From NCBI GenBank assembly GCA_013420905.1, contig JAAXNY010000005.1:2108001-2172000 (forward strand): a DNA stretch of 64,000 bases, in the 5' to 3' direction. The notes below the pieces were generated by a model. That model was not told the DNA's origin, ran no database searches, and saw only the letters and a list, made by a program, of their open reading frames with translations. Source of the stretch: Collybia mongolica (Eukaryota > Basidiomycota > Agaricomycetes > Agaricales > Clitocybaceae). Below, in pieces: positions 20,032 through 31,431 of the stretch. The position numbers were made by a program, and so were the translations under genes. Each line of letters begins with the position of its first letter. The first letter of the stretch is position 1.

Positions 20032-22065
20032 TTATGACCGAAGACCAAAGCCTCTACTTTTCTGCCCGCTGCCACCTGTATTCCCATGCCCAGAATCCTT
20101 TACCCGCTTCTCTACCTCCGAAACCTTGGAGTCTACTTCACGAACGGCACTGTCAATCCATTGCAAACTCTCGAGATGGCTGCTGAGGATCTGAGCAATC
20201 TGCGCCATAGGATCTTCTCCAGCACTGGTATCATTCGAGGGAACTGAGAGAGTATTTACGGAATCAATCATCTGTGTCAATGACCCTGAAAGATCGTCCA
20301 GATGGGTATGCAAATCGGTTGCGAGCATGTAACTGAGGTGGATCAAAAGGATGAACATCTGCCAGATATCTAAACATGCTTACTTTTTATCTCGTTCAGT
20401 ATCTGCTGGGCCTGTATCCAGTCCCCTCAAGCTCCCGTTCCCAAGGATCTCCTGCGACGCTTTCTCATAGGCAGCCAATGTTGAATCAAGCTCCTTCTGT
20501 TGTTGCTCGATGTGGTCAAGAGATTGTTCAATCTCATTCTGTTCACGTTCTGCCGCCTGAACATGCCCGTACAGTGCAGCCAGCTGCGTTGAAAAGTCAG
20601 CTTGAATCAGGGGGGGGGAGCATATAAAAGCTTTTAACCTACGTTATTGCCATTTTCAATCAAGGCACGATCCCACACAGAAACTTCCCCGGCGAAGCGG
20701 TTAAATTCTCGAACATGAGTTTCCAGTTCAGTGGTCCAACGATTGACTATTTCTTCGATCGTTTTCCCTCTAAGCATTGATGGTGGGGGTACGGCGACGA
20801 GAGTTGTTGATGACGGAGCATTGGTTGATGCTGAAGCTGCAACACCCTATATTAGCCGCCAGTAGTGTTGTGCGATACATGCCAACATACCAGGACCAGC
20901 CGCAGATTTGGGGGCATCTTTCGAAGCTGGCTGGCCACCAAACAATCCTCCTGTGGGCGCAGGGGCAGGGCTATCCTGTTTCTCGTCTGCTTTGGGAGCA
21001 CCGAATAGGTTAGGTAACGTTGCAGGGGTAGCTGTGAAAGCAGCTAAATAACAGGGTATGAGATGAAAAATATCCAGAATCAAGGGAAACCCGTACTTGG
21101 AGTAGTGGCATCCTTTTTTTCAGCCGGTTTAGTCCCTCCTAGATTACCGAAAAATCCGGCTGCCGATGCAATAGGTGGTGCCGTTGTAGCTGCAAAAAAA
21201 AATTACGTTACAAGGAGAGCATACATTCTCCGAGCAAATTTCTAACCGGCAGGAGTAGCGTCCTTGTTTCCTCCAAGATTGAATGCAGGTTGGGCGGCTG
21301 TGGCAGTCGCCGCAGGCGCGGTAGGAGGCTTCCCGAAGAGACCGCCACCGAATATACCACCTGAAGGGGCAGGAGTACTCCCTGAAGCGGAGGTCGCCGC
21401 TGCCTCCATGGGTTTGGGGGGGAGATTGAACAAACCAGTGCCCGTAGGTGTTGATCCTGTAAAGTGTTCGAACGTGAGACCTGAAAAGAATTGATTTGAT
21501 TTATTTGCTTACCTGTGGAGGGGGATGGTACGCTCGGTTGATTGAAAACTTTAATCGAAGCCTATTATGAGAAGAATTAAAGATACTGAGGAACGCTCAC
21601 AGCTAGACCCAGCAGGTTTTGAGGCAGCAGCACCCTCAGTAGGTTTGGGTAGACTGAAAGCTGTGCCGCCAAATAGGGTATTTGCAGGAGCGGGGTTTGG
21701 CGTGGCGGCTGGAGCTGGAGCCCCCGCATTTGTGTTCGGGGCACCACCAAAGAGACTCGTAGAAGGAGTCGTGGCATTTGAGCCCCCACCAAATAACCCC
21801 CCTGGAGTTGAAGCTCCAGTGGTAGCACCTCCAAACAAGCCTCCCCCTGTGCTCGTACCAGCGTTAGAAGTCGTTCCGAATAAGCCTCCACTACCTGTGG
21901 GCTTTGCTGCTTTACCATAAGACAAGGCTGGCGAAACGAAGCAGGACTCCTACCTCCAAATATATTTGACTGGGTGGTATTGCTGGTCGTAGCTCCTGAG
22001 GTCGTAGTGTTGTTTGACCCAAAGATGTTTCCACCTTGTGGCGTCGATGATTGAAACGAACTCAT
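20032..22065 (-). CDS. NSP1: FG-nucleoporin Nsp1
   Basis: The N-terminal two thirds are G-L-F-G and F-G repeats with Ala, Thr, Pro and Asn spacers (N-I-F-G, S-L-F-G-G, G-G-L-F-G). The C-terminal third, starting near 20950, is the coiled-coil Nsp1 C-domain that assembles with Nup57/Nup49 or Nup82, ending D-S-K-V-S-E-V-E-K-R-V-K-D. Several introns split the repeats. The first (about 21932-21990) reads GTAGGAG...CACAG, 59 nt, and restores G-G-S-G-G-L-F-G. A 162-codon overlapping frame here is a repeat artefact. Nsp1 forms the permeability barrier of the nuclear pore. Confidence 0.93.
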
Positions 22066-22332
22066 AGCGGCAGGGACTGAAGTAGAGCCAAAGGATGAAA
22101 GTTGATCACAAATTTAAAGCGCGTCGATCGAGAACGATTTAGACGCGCCTCAGGCCTGTTTTTGTAGCCGTCTATTTGGCACCTCGAACTAGTCTCCTTT
22201 GCAATGTCCCTCCTTCAACGTAAATAAATATGTTATGCCGCCTGCTTAGTTCGACGCTGGATACCTGTACAACTTAAAGATTGTGCTGAGCAACTTGTCG
22301 GGTATCGATATACCAACATTCATTTTGTCCAC

Positions 22333-24160
22333 AGCCAACGTGTTAACTAAAGTGAGGAAACAACTTTCCAAAAGGATCCACGGCCTGAAGACCGGGTTTC
22401 GTGTGTATACCCACAGGTATGGCGCCTGGTTTACGATCTGAACACTAAACAGGGATGGATATTTCTATAGGTCGTCCCGCCTTGAAAGTTCTTACCGACC
22501 AAGACATACGTGACAAACTTGTATATCAGATGATCGCTCAATACACATCAGACTACCCTCTACCAGAGCTTGACGAGCGTATGGAAGTCCAGCTTCGTGT
22601 CAAGCCACGATTAGGAGGGCAGGTGCGGCTACATTCTACTTGGTAGTCAATCACAAGGATTACGTAGCTTCATACAAAAGGGCAGAAGTCAAGGGCGGGA
22701 AAGCACGCACCTTCGATCCAAATACACATATGACATACTTTGTCTTCTCTACCCGGACCTCAAAGGATTATAGTGAATCGACGATGTTGGTTGTATTGGA
22801 ACTACCTTTGGCATCATCCCGCTCACTTCCTTACCCTAGAACAGGCATTGCTGATGCTACAGATGCATTTAACGTGGCAATATATACGGCCCATATCCAT
22901 CCTAAGGATATTTTAATGAACGTCCCAATAGATTGATAACCTTGTAACCGGCCCGCGGAGCATCGTTCCGTTTTCTAAATTAGAATGTGAAGATCTGTCT
23001 CGAGTTCTAAAAGACATGTCCTGTAAGCTCATCACCAGGCCTATAACTTCCTAGTCAAATCTTGGTCCAGCAGACTCGTACAGTGATGGTTCAGTTGCAA
23101 AGACTGTTTGTTGCCTAGCTTCTTCGTGAAATCTGCAGCTTTCGTGATTCGGAATCCCATGGACAATATACACAAAAAGCAGCCCAAAATATACGAGATG
23201 TTCGGGCCTTGCCAACAGCCAAATTCCCGTCGACCACCACGAATGATAGTAAGTTTGACCATTACTTTCTTGCTCTTTGGGATATCTCATACATACTATG
23301 TCCATATCAAGGTAACCTCTCTTGCTTGCTGCTAAAGTTGTTGGCTAAAGAAAACGTAGAACTCGAGCGGATATCGTGGACGACTAGCTAATGTTCAACA
23401 AAATTGGGAAACGTATATTGAGCGCCTGGGTCGAGAATACTCTCACTTCCTATTGATTGCATGTCTGTTCACTGGATCCCTATGACAGCAATACTGAAAA
23501 TGGAACAGTCAACTGTGTTACTTTCGTATGCTCCTCCCTCCATCTTCATTGACCTCTTTCTAACCACAACATCGTATAATCAGTGCGACTGTTGGTTTGC
23601 TAGCTGTTCCAGAAGTTGATGAAGCTTTTCGAGTGGTGCAACTATCTCTGCACTCGCCTCCTTCGAATGCATATTTCATGTAATCCAATTATTTGTACAT
23701 AGCATAATCATTTCTCCATCTGGCGGCATCAAACAAATACTCGCACTGCCGATTTTGTGAGCCCTTCCACCGTGGCCTTTCTGGTGTACTTATATACTGA
23801 GTACTTATCAGTTCACCTATATGCACAACACTCAACACCATTGTATTGGACTCTATGGCCATGGCAACTTCTCAGCCTACCTCCTGTATTTTTAGTTTGG
23901 GCCATTGTGACTTTCACAATCTCCATTGTTGCTTATACCATACAAGGCCTATTAAATTTCGAAACGTTGGCATGTGCTCCAGTCTGGACAGTCCTTGGCA
24001 TCTTTTGGTCCTCTTGGTGGCAATGAGGGTATTCGATACATTCTCAATAATCTGGAATTTTCCAAGACCTTCATGGAAGATTACGCCCCTATTTAAGTCT
24101 CTATGGATCAAAGTACGCCACCATAGCATTGTCCGCGATCGTGGATTTTAATCTCTACAA
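22333..24160 (+). CDS. Putative WW-like, multi-pass membrane protein; exon structure unresolved, possibly degenerate
   Basis: Several plus-strand blocks look coding and in order. An N-terminal block (R-V-Y-T-H-R...D-Q-D-I-R-D-K-L) is followed by A-T-F-Y-L-V-V-N-H-K-D. A middle block reads E-C-E-D-L-S-R-V-L-K, and another G-L-L-A-V-P-E-V-D. Last is a hydrophobic block W-P-W-Q-L-L-S-L-P-P-V-F-L-V-W-A with one or two membrane segments (about 23840-23960). The layout resembles, from memory, a basidiomycete family with a WW-like domain, helical middle and C-terminal membrane spans. The frame changes near 22620 without a usable intron (only 24 nt), so the gene may be damaged or I may have misplaced an exon. 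Start and end are approximate. Confidence 0.35.
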
Positions 24161-24857
24161 ATAATTTATTCCATTGGGAATGGACTTGAGACACCAAGCG
24201 CACACGTTGAGGACAAGCATACATGAATCCTTGATTCTAATGGAAGACAATTCCTCACGTGGAGAGGATGGAACAAGTCATCGAGTGTCGCCCGTTCAGC
24301 CCAGCATAGTAGCGAAAAACGGGGTCGAGGCAAAACTAGGGCGGACAGTCACAAACGTAGACCGCGTGGCATTCTCACTCCTCGTACTCCCGGCGTATTT
24401 GACATCCCGAATACCGCACCAGCCGGTCAATCATCCCCGCATCACAGTAAACCCCCCCCCTCACCTTTCAAAGAAAGGTAGCAACACCACCAGTGAGGGG
24501 CTCTCCCCGAACACAACGCGTTCCTCTACTCTCGAGCTTTGGCACGTACTCCGGTCCCGCAGTCCGGAAAGACTTTTTTCATATCAAACGATCACTTTAA
24601 TATCAGTTTTATGACATGACCGTTCAAGGCTATCATGTGAGGGCGCCCACGGGCCTGTAGCTTGAGCATGTCTATTGCACTTTGCCTGTCTTCGGAATCT
24701 CACGTAGAGTCAATTACTACATACACAACACCAATGGAACCACCATACATCATGAGGGCCAATCGCGGTCCGAAGTTCCGGATCTTATATTCTGCAAAAC
24801 TTGGTATGTATACAGTATAAATCCGGGACCTGTACACGATACTACGCACCGCCTTAA
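24161..24857 (+). other. Low-complexity region, possible 3' end of the upstream membrane-protein gene
   Basis: One plus-strand frame near 24300-24480 is basic and Pro/Thr-rich (R-P-R-G-I-L-T-P-R-T-P-G-V-F-D), as in a cytosolic tail. A second frame is open for 146 codons (24174-24614) but looks unstructured. I see no separate gene that I can defend. Confidence 0.25.
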
Positions 24858-25316
24858 ATGTCGAAACCGACCTACCTGTACAAAATCATCCCTTCATCGG
24901 ATCCCCCTCCTAAGCCCTTACCCGAGAACCTTCCTTTGAGTAACCTTGATTCATCATCCGGATTCATCCACCTATCCACCGCAGCGCAAATACCAGGGAC
25001 TCTCAAGCGCTTCTTCGTGGAAGAACCGCTGGTGTACATCTTGAAAATAAAATATGACACGCTTGCAAAAGATATAAAATGGGAAGACCCCGATGCAAAA
25101 GGTAAGTCGAGTCCACTGCAATAACCAAGTGCGATACATTTAATATGGAAATACTTAACAGTCTGTGGAGAAAGAGGTGCTGAAGGCATGTTCCCACACC
25201 TATACAACGGCGGACGTTTAGGTAGAGACGAGGTCGAAAGTCAGGCCGTCTGGGAGAATAGCGGAACAGGTTGGGATCAGGTCTTGGAGACGGCTGGATC
25301 TTGGTTGATCTACTGA
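24858..25316 (+). CDS. DUF952 family protein
   Basis: Two exons (24858-25101 and 25162-25316) give 132 residues. The start is M-S-K-P-T-Y-L-Y-K-I; S-G-F-I-H-L-S-T-A is the family hallmark, followed by L-V-Y-I-L-K-I near residue 70, W-E-D-P, F-P-H-L-Y-N and the final W-E. DUF952 proteins are small single-domain proteins of unknown biochemical role; the conserved H-L-S-T and P-H-L-Y resemble ADP-ribosyl-binding or transferase-like folds, though this link is tentative. No targeting signal is visible. Confidence 0.85.
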
Positions 25317-25966
25317 TACCCCTACCTTACCGAGGCAACCGTATTCTCTCCAGAAATATCGAGTTCGTGTTACTGTTCCAACGGACTCGCGCTCAGACAC
25401 ATGCGCGGGTAATCCCCAGACTCAAAGGCTGCTTGATTCTAATTATCGGTTCTCCGAGTCCATTGTTTCTTTGAATATTGTTGTTGGGCACACTATACCT
25501 GATTTGAGGCTTTAAACGGCACAGGATCGATCAAGCTCGTCCCGTCTTCAGACCCTCCATTGAGTTTGAACCACTTCCGGAACGAGTTGAGCACACTAGA
25601 CAGCCAGTCCAGTTTCATACATCTGTTGACTGTATTGCAACTCCCTAGAACACCCGAAGATATTTTGCCAATGAAACACAGGTATACGTGTTAAGTAATA
25701 AGATACGATGTCGAGAAGGGCTTTTGTTGAGAAGACCCAGAGGATGTAGGTATGCAAAACAGCCTGACCCTGAAAGGAGCCTGGGAAGTTTGGATGGATG
25801 CTTAGGCCACGGAGAAGTCGAAAAGTTTATTTCACTGCGGAGGGATGACTCTGACTGGAAAACAATGAACAAAGCAGATGAGAAATGATCGATGCGCTAG
25901 ATATACTATGCCTATCACATTACAAAATGACATTCAACAAAATACAATGATATACCCCAAGCATTA
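25317..25966. other. Intergenic region between convergent genes
   Basis: 650 bp between the DUF952 stop and the stop of the minus-strand ATPase gene. I see no convincing coding sequence, RNA gene or repeat. Confidence 0.5.
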
Positions 25967-28338
25967 TTATGCATCAAGCACAAAAATGGAAGCCCCTCCA
26001 TCCACCGTGACTCTTCTGCGAGTTTTCATGATGAGATACCTACGGCCAAACCGCGATAGAGTTTTCGGAATGGGAGCATCAGGGGATGAAATGACAGCTT
26101 CGTCAAAGATGCCAATGCCTGAGGGTGCAAGCACGATAGCTTGTCCAGTCTGAAGTTTTAAATAAACAATTAAGGATCTGTACACGGAATGCTGAAATTA
26201 CCTGTAGCTTAACGACTTTGTCGAATGCATCGCTTCCTGCGAAATCGGCTGAGACATGCTTGATTAAATGGTCCCACCATGAGGGGGACGAGAAGCGATG
26301 CAATATTGTGACTGTGCACAAATCCAGAAGAACTGGAGGGACAACAGTGGGTTCTGCAGAACTGCGGATCAGTATAGACAATGAGATAAGACAGTACTAT
26401 ATACCCTGGGTACTGATAATCACTCGCATAGATAAATGTCTCTGTTGTCGGGTCAGGGCCAATAGGGCACTGGTAAGGCCTGAAGAACTCCTAGTTGATG
26501 ACAGGTACTACAATGGGGGAATGTTGGTACATATTAAAATAAGTGGTGTCTGTTGTACTGACTTTATGGGCCTCGTCGACCACTAGGACTTTTCCCGTGC
26601 CAACATCGGCACGCACAAATAGACGGGTGATGATTTCGAAGAGTCCGCATGCTGAAGCAGAATCGATAAACGGATCAGAGAGGTCTACAATTGTTATCTG
26701 TCCGGGTGCAAAGCGTGGCTCCTGCCGCCCCAAACCATATCCCTTTTCCATGAATGATGTGAGCAGAGACAATCGCTGCTCAAGCCCCGAGAGCTGTGCG
26801 GGATTGAACTTCTTCTTTGAAATTTCTAGTTCACGCATGAAGGCTTTAAACGTGTAGTTTTCACCAAGGTCACGCAAGATTGACTACATCGCATTAAATT
26901 AACAAAACCTGAGGATTTTTGGACTGCTCACCAGAATTATCTGAATGTATAGTGGGGCGGAGTCGGATGACCCAACCGCCATCATGGACAAAAATGCCTG
27001 TGCATCTAGTTCAGCTTCCGTAAAGAACAGGGGCTCAACGGTGACCCTCTTTCCCAGAGGTGCATATACAGCTCTCATAGTTTTAAGAGATGCACGTGAT
27101 ACATATACACAAACTGTGGGGGTCTTTATTCCAGGTTGGCTAGGAACAGACAACCATGCGGCCTCGCTTGGGAGAGAACTGGGACCACCTTCACCAAAAT
27201 GGAGGACGAGACCAGAGAGAGCCTTTTTCAAGGTCCCTACAGCTGAACAATCGGGGACAAGCATATTCTCTAGTATCACAGATACTGTATGCGATTTCCC
27301 GGAGCCTGGTTCGAGGTGTGAGCAAAAATATCGGGTTTCTCTGGTGATGGTCACCGGTCACCTTGGACTCCGCATACAATCGCAGAAAATGGTGCATTCT
27401 ATGACAGCATTAGAAATGTAGTGAACGCGACTAGAATAATATAGAATACTCGCGGTGTTTATGTATAGCCGTGGGTCGGTGGGTACGTCAATTTTGGATT
27501 TGAAGCTGAAAACTATGTCAGAGTCAATATGGATAGGTAAAAGTCCACTAATTACTGGACAGATATGGCTCTACCCATTACACCATACTGGGTGGTGTTC
27601 TCAGTGTATCCCGCAACGTCGTAGGCATCTTTGGTCATGAGTGGAGCTGTAGAGACATCGTGTTGCTCGAGGTACCCTTCTGTTTCCGTTGGGGCATCAT
27701 CTAAAAGTGAGAACTCGACCTAAGGGCCAGTGTGTTTGGTCATGGGGCTTTTAAGAACTAAATGAGACTCACGGAGCCAGGGTTCTCATCCGCCGCCCTT
27801 GCAACTTGTCCTTGACTGAAATTTCTGGCCGTCTGCATGCCCATTGGTAGTTGAGGAGAAAGTGAGCGGGGTATGATAGGGTTCGTAGTGATCTACATTC
27901 ACCGTTAACAATGTGTACTATATGGAAAAAATATTAAACTCAAACTCACGGGAGTGTTGTTTAAACCGCCAGTTTCATTTCTTGCAGACGCGTAGAAGGA
28001 TTTTTTATTCGTTCTGGTCATGATGTAAAAGGATATTTGGTCTTCAAAGGGATTAACGGGGCCTAAAAGAACCAACGAATGCTTATGAGGGGGTCGGCGT
28101 GCGAGGGCACAGAAGCTAAATACACAGGCTACTGCGCATGATCCTCGTTTTCGCCTGGCATGGTGGCGATCGAACGTAAGGTGGCCTTGCGATTTCTTTC
28201 GTGACTTCCGTGATTTGGTGCAAGTAGTATTTCACTCAGATGATCAAAGTCTTTAGCGTTCGCTGACAGCAATTCACCACACGCCTCGGAGTACCCTCGT
28301 GTGTGCGTAGGTCTATAAAATCCAGAAAGAGATGGCAT
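25967..28338 (-). CDS. Fungal P-loop ATPase, HerA/FtsK-like RecA fold
   Basis: The minus-strand exons give I-V-F-S-F-K-S-K-I-D, then A-P-F-S-A-I-V-C-G-V-Q-G-S-G-K-S-H-T (Walker A, formed across an intron near 27300). These are followed by L-V-L-H-F-G-E-G-G and M-M-A-V-G-S-S-D, then the segment I-T-I-V-D-L-S-D-P-F-I-D and K-V-L-V-V-D-E-A-H-K (Walker B). After another intron comes R-V-I-I-S-T-Q-E-P-T, a sensor-like strand. The C-terminus is an all-beta-looking stretch ending F-V-L-D-A. The N-terminal 150 or so residues (28338 to 27640) are low complexity and their exon joins are uncertain; an alternative start lies at about 28021. The order Walker A, D-E-A-H, then S/A-T-Q resembles HerA/FtsK pumping ATPases. 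Function in fungi is not known to me. Confidence 0.65.
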
Positions 28339-28536
28339 GGAATGAGGTCACTTGGAAAAGGAATATTCGAATAAAAGCTGAGGTTGGCCTCAAGAAACGC
28401 GCGCTGTACGTAATATATCTAATCGCAATTGGTCCCGGATCTTGAACGAATTTGGATTGAATTCCCTTAACGCTTGTCGTAAGTCACCGAATTCGGCCCA
28501 TTGAAGTCGAACACCCATTCCCACACGACAGACAGT

Positions 28537-29934
28537 ATGGCTCTCTTTGACATTCCCGGTTGGACGGTTTCATCATCTCTCGTGGCTGAATCCTCACAGA
28601 CAAAGGTGTCAAAAAAACGCAAGCGTCCGGCCAGCGACTCCGACAAGTTGCAATCTGCGGAAATAAATTTAGAAAAGCTAGTCAGGAGGTTGAAAGGGAA
28701 AGATGGTGCAGAGACGCGAGGCTCCAAGGGAAAGGAAAAAGAAAAAGAAAAGGCATTTAAAGACGCGGAGATGAAACGGGAGAAGAAGTCTAAGACGCAA
28801 ACGGTAGATGCTGAAGCCAAGAAGAAGACCATTTCACGCCCCATGCCACTAAAGGCGGTTGACAGGATGTCCGTAAGCTCAGAGCGACCAGCGAAACGTC
28901 AGAGAACGAAGCCTGTGGTCATTGAAGAACTATCAACATCCAGTCTCAGCACCGTGAAGAATGTTGATGGTGCGTCTACTGATGGGCTCACGGCGCTTCA
29001 GAAAGGCATGAAGCATAGCTTGGATGGTGCACGTTTCAGGTGCATTTTTTACTTTCCCTTTCCAAGTATACGGGTATCTGATGGACTCTCAGAATCATCA
29101 ACGAAAGCTTATACAAAACTGACAGCAAGGAGGCACATCAAATGATACGAGGTGATGCAAAAATGTTTGAAGACGTGAGGTCTCCGACTCCTTGATAAAA
29201 AAAATATGATATCATTTTGAAATTTCTAGTATCATACGGGATTTCGCCATCAAGTCCAGACCTGGCCCACGAATCCTGTGGAACATTATATATCCACCCT
29301 CAAGCAATATCCTGCAAAAACGGTTATCGCAGACCTGGGATGTGGCGATGCAGCGTTGGCACGCTCTTTGTTACCATCTGGGATGACTGTCTTGTCTTTT
29401 GATTTGATGTCAGATGGAAAGTATGTTGTAGAGGCTGATACTTGTAGCAATATTCCGCTGCCTGGGTCGGACGCGTCAGAAAATGAAAAATCATGTGGAG
29501 AGGGTCACATCGTGGATGTTGTTGTGTGCGCGTTGAGTTTGATGGGGACCAATTGGCCGAACTGCCTTCGCGAGGCGTGGAGGATCTTAAAAGTCGAGTA
29601 GGTTCAATGCTGTACTTTTGGTCTGGTGGATAAATTGACACTCGTTGATATTCAGCGGCGAGTTGAAGATAGCCGAAGTTACGAGTCGGTTCACAAATGT
29701 CGAAGAATTCCAAGCATTAGTCGGAGCGATCGGATTCATGTTGAAATCGAAGGTGCCGCCCCTTAGACTCTATTTTTGTGTGACATTACTTATAAAAACT
29801 AGGATGACAGTAATTCTCATTTTACTCTTTTTGAGTTTAAGAAGGTTCCACGCAAAGGCAAGAGCGAGAAGGAGTGGGCAAAGGTGTTACTGAGGGCCAG
29901 TATCCTAAAACCTTGCGAGTATAAACGGCGATGA
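28537..29934 (+). CDS. RRP8: 25S rRNA (adenine-N1) methyltransferase Rrp8
   Basis: A Lys-rich N-terminus with nuclear/nucleolar-type basic runs precedes the Rrp8 core: L-Q-K-G-M-K-H-S-L-D-G-A-R-F-R, then N-E-S-L-Y. The SAM-binding loop is I-A-D-L-G-C-G-D-A (about 29325). The family motif C-A-L-S-L-M-G-T-N-W (about 29530) follows, then G-E-L-K-I-A-E-V-T-S-R-F and the end S-I-L-K-P-C-E-Y-K-R-R. Introns start at 29041, 29175, 29598 and about 29750; the third reads GTAGGT...TTCAG and joins K-V-D-G-E-L. Yeast Rrp8 makes m1A645 in 25S rRNA and helps early pre-rRNA cleavage. ATG 28537 opens M-A-L-F-D-I-P-G-W; no ATG lies upstream in frame. Confidence 0.92.
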
Positions 29935-30065
29935 GGCAGTCACGTATCAGATAAGATAAGACAGATGCATCTAATCTCGGGCCTAACCACCGGAGACAAT
30001 GGTATACTTGTGCACCTGTTTCATCTAATCCCATCTCATCCTCTAATCGCTTCCATCGATATACC

Positions 30066-31128
30066 ATGGCTAGTACAGTAAACATAGTATCTCATCCCAT
30101 TGTCAACGCCGAGTTATCCAAGCTCCGACAATCGTCCACCTCGACCAAAGAGTTTCGTGAGGTATTCATTACCAGTGGCCTCGAGAATTCGCGTGGTTCT
30201 TAATAAAGCTTAGGGAATCCACCATATCAGTCTAATCTTGGGGCTCGAATCCACGCGAACACTCGAAGAATCCTCTTTCAAGGGGGTGCATACGCTGGTA
30301 GTTGACCCATCGCCTTTGTACTGACGCGTTTTGCCATCAGGAAACACCGGTCGCACCATTCACAGGCACTATGATTAAACCTAGAATTGGACTAACTCCT
30401 ATTTTGCGTGCCGGATTGGGAATGACAGACGCTCTGGTATGATGTACCCACCTCTGGGTAGGTATTCATGATTAACTTGCTCTAACAGTTAACATTATTC
30501 CCGTATGTTCCACTCATTTTGAAATCCGATAAAATAACGAGGTAATTCATAGCGCGGCGCCTGTATACCATCTTGGCCTTTATCGCGAGAAGGTTACCTT
30601 GCAGCCTGTTGAATGTTAGACCAATACGCCCCGTTCCATTTCGAAGATTAATCCTGCCCCTTCAGATTATTCCAAACTCCCACCTTCACCCCCGGTCGAC
30701 AAAGTTTTCCTTCTGGATCCTCTCATTGCAACAGGTGGAACAGCATGTGCTGCACTTGCCATGATTGTTGATTGGGGTATTTCGGGTAAGGGAATGGTCT
30801 ACTGGCTCACAATTATCGATGTTGATGAAATGTCCCATATGTAGTAAAAGACATTAAATTACTGTGTGTCCTTGCATCAAAAGAAGGTTTGGACCATGTT
30901 CATGCTGAGTTCCCAGAGCTCGAGGCAAGTCTCTCCCCATCACTCTTTACCTATGGATTGATTCCGGGCCGTTTAGATTTGGGTTGCTGGAATTGACGAT
31001 GTTCTTACTCCAGAGGGAATTATTAGCCCAGGATTGGGGGATACGGTAAGCCTTGTGGATTGTCTCTATATGTCGCTTGTTCACCCACGCCGCAGGGTGA
31101 TCGTTTGTTCAACACCATTCGCACTTGA
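30066..31128 (+). CDS. FUR1: Uracil phosphoribosyltransferase
   Basis: The start M-A-S-T-V-N-I-V-S-H-P-I-V-N matches the UPRT N-terminus. R-A-G-L-G-M-T-D-A-L is the second conserved box, and L-L-D-P-L-I-A-T-G-G-T-A (about 30715-30745) is the PRPP-binding loop. The end reads G-L-G-D-T-G-D-R-L-F-N-T-I-R-T, the usual C-terminus. At least six short introns break the gene, one of them just before the Y-S-K-L-P-P exon. UPRT salvages uracil to UMP in the cytosol and is the target that activates 5-fluorouracil in fungi. It lies about 130 bp downstream of RRP8 and 300 bp upstream of MET10. Confidence 0.92.
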
Positions 31129-31306
31129 TATTCGACGCGATGTACCTGGAGAAGTGAAAGAGTATCATGTATGACAGGATTAAGGACCTGATATGCAGCA
31201 TTATATACTTGCGGGAGTGTAATAGTTGTCTATCGGACACTCGTTACCACATGGCAGGACTTCGGCATGAATCCGGATCGGGCCGTCCCTGAATAACTTA
31301 CGCCGC

Positions 31307-31313
31307 CACGTGA
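31307..31313 (+). promoter_or_regulatory. CACGTGA site upstream of the sulfite reductase gene
   Basis: CACGTGA is the yeast Cbf1 core found in MET gene promoters. It lies about 120 nt before the MET10 start codon and 180 nt after the UPRT stop. Its use here is inferred from position and from yeast. Confidence 0.4.
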
Positions 31314-31431
31314 TGCTGGGCGAAAGACGTGATTCTGAGCATAGATTGCTCTATCCTCTAAATTTGAGAAAGAAAATCAGCCATGGAAGGCAGGCGACAT
31401 ATTCAGTATTTCTGTTCCGTCTTATACCACC

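Noticed and set aside
21577..22065. A 162-codon minus-strand frame starting at the NSP1 ATG
   Set aside because: After the first exon it runs through a 59-nt intron into the wrong frame of FG repeats; splicing restores the G-L-F-G frame.
24174..24614. A 146-codon plus-strand frame as an independent gene
   Set aside because: No conserved pattern was visible and a different frame over the same bases looks more protein-like; kept only as a possible tail of the upstream gene.
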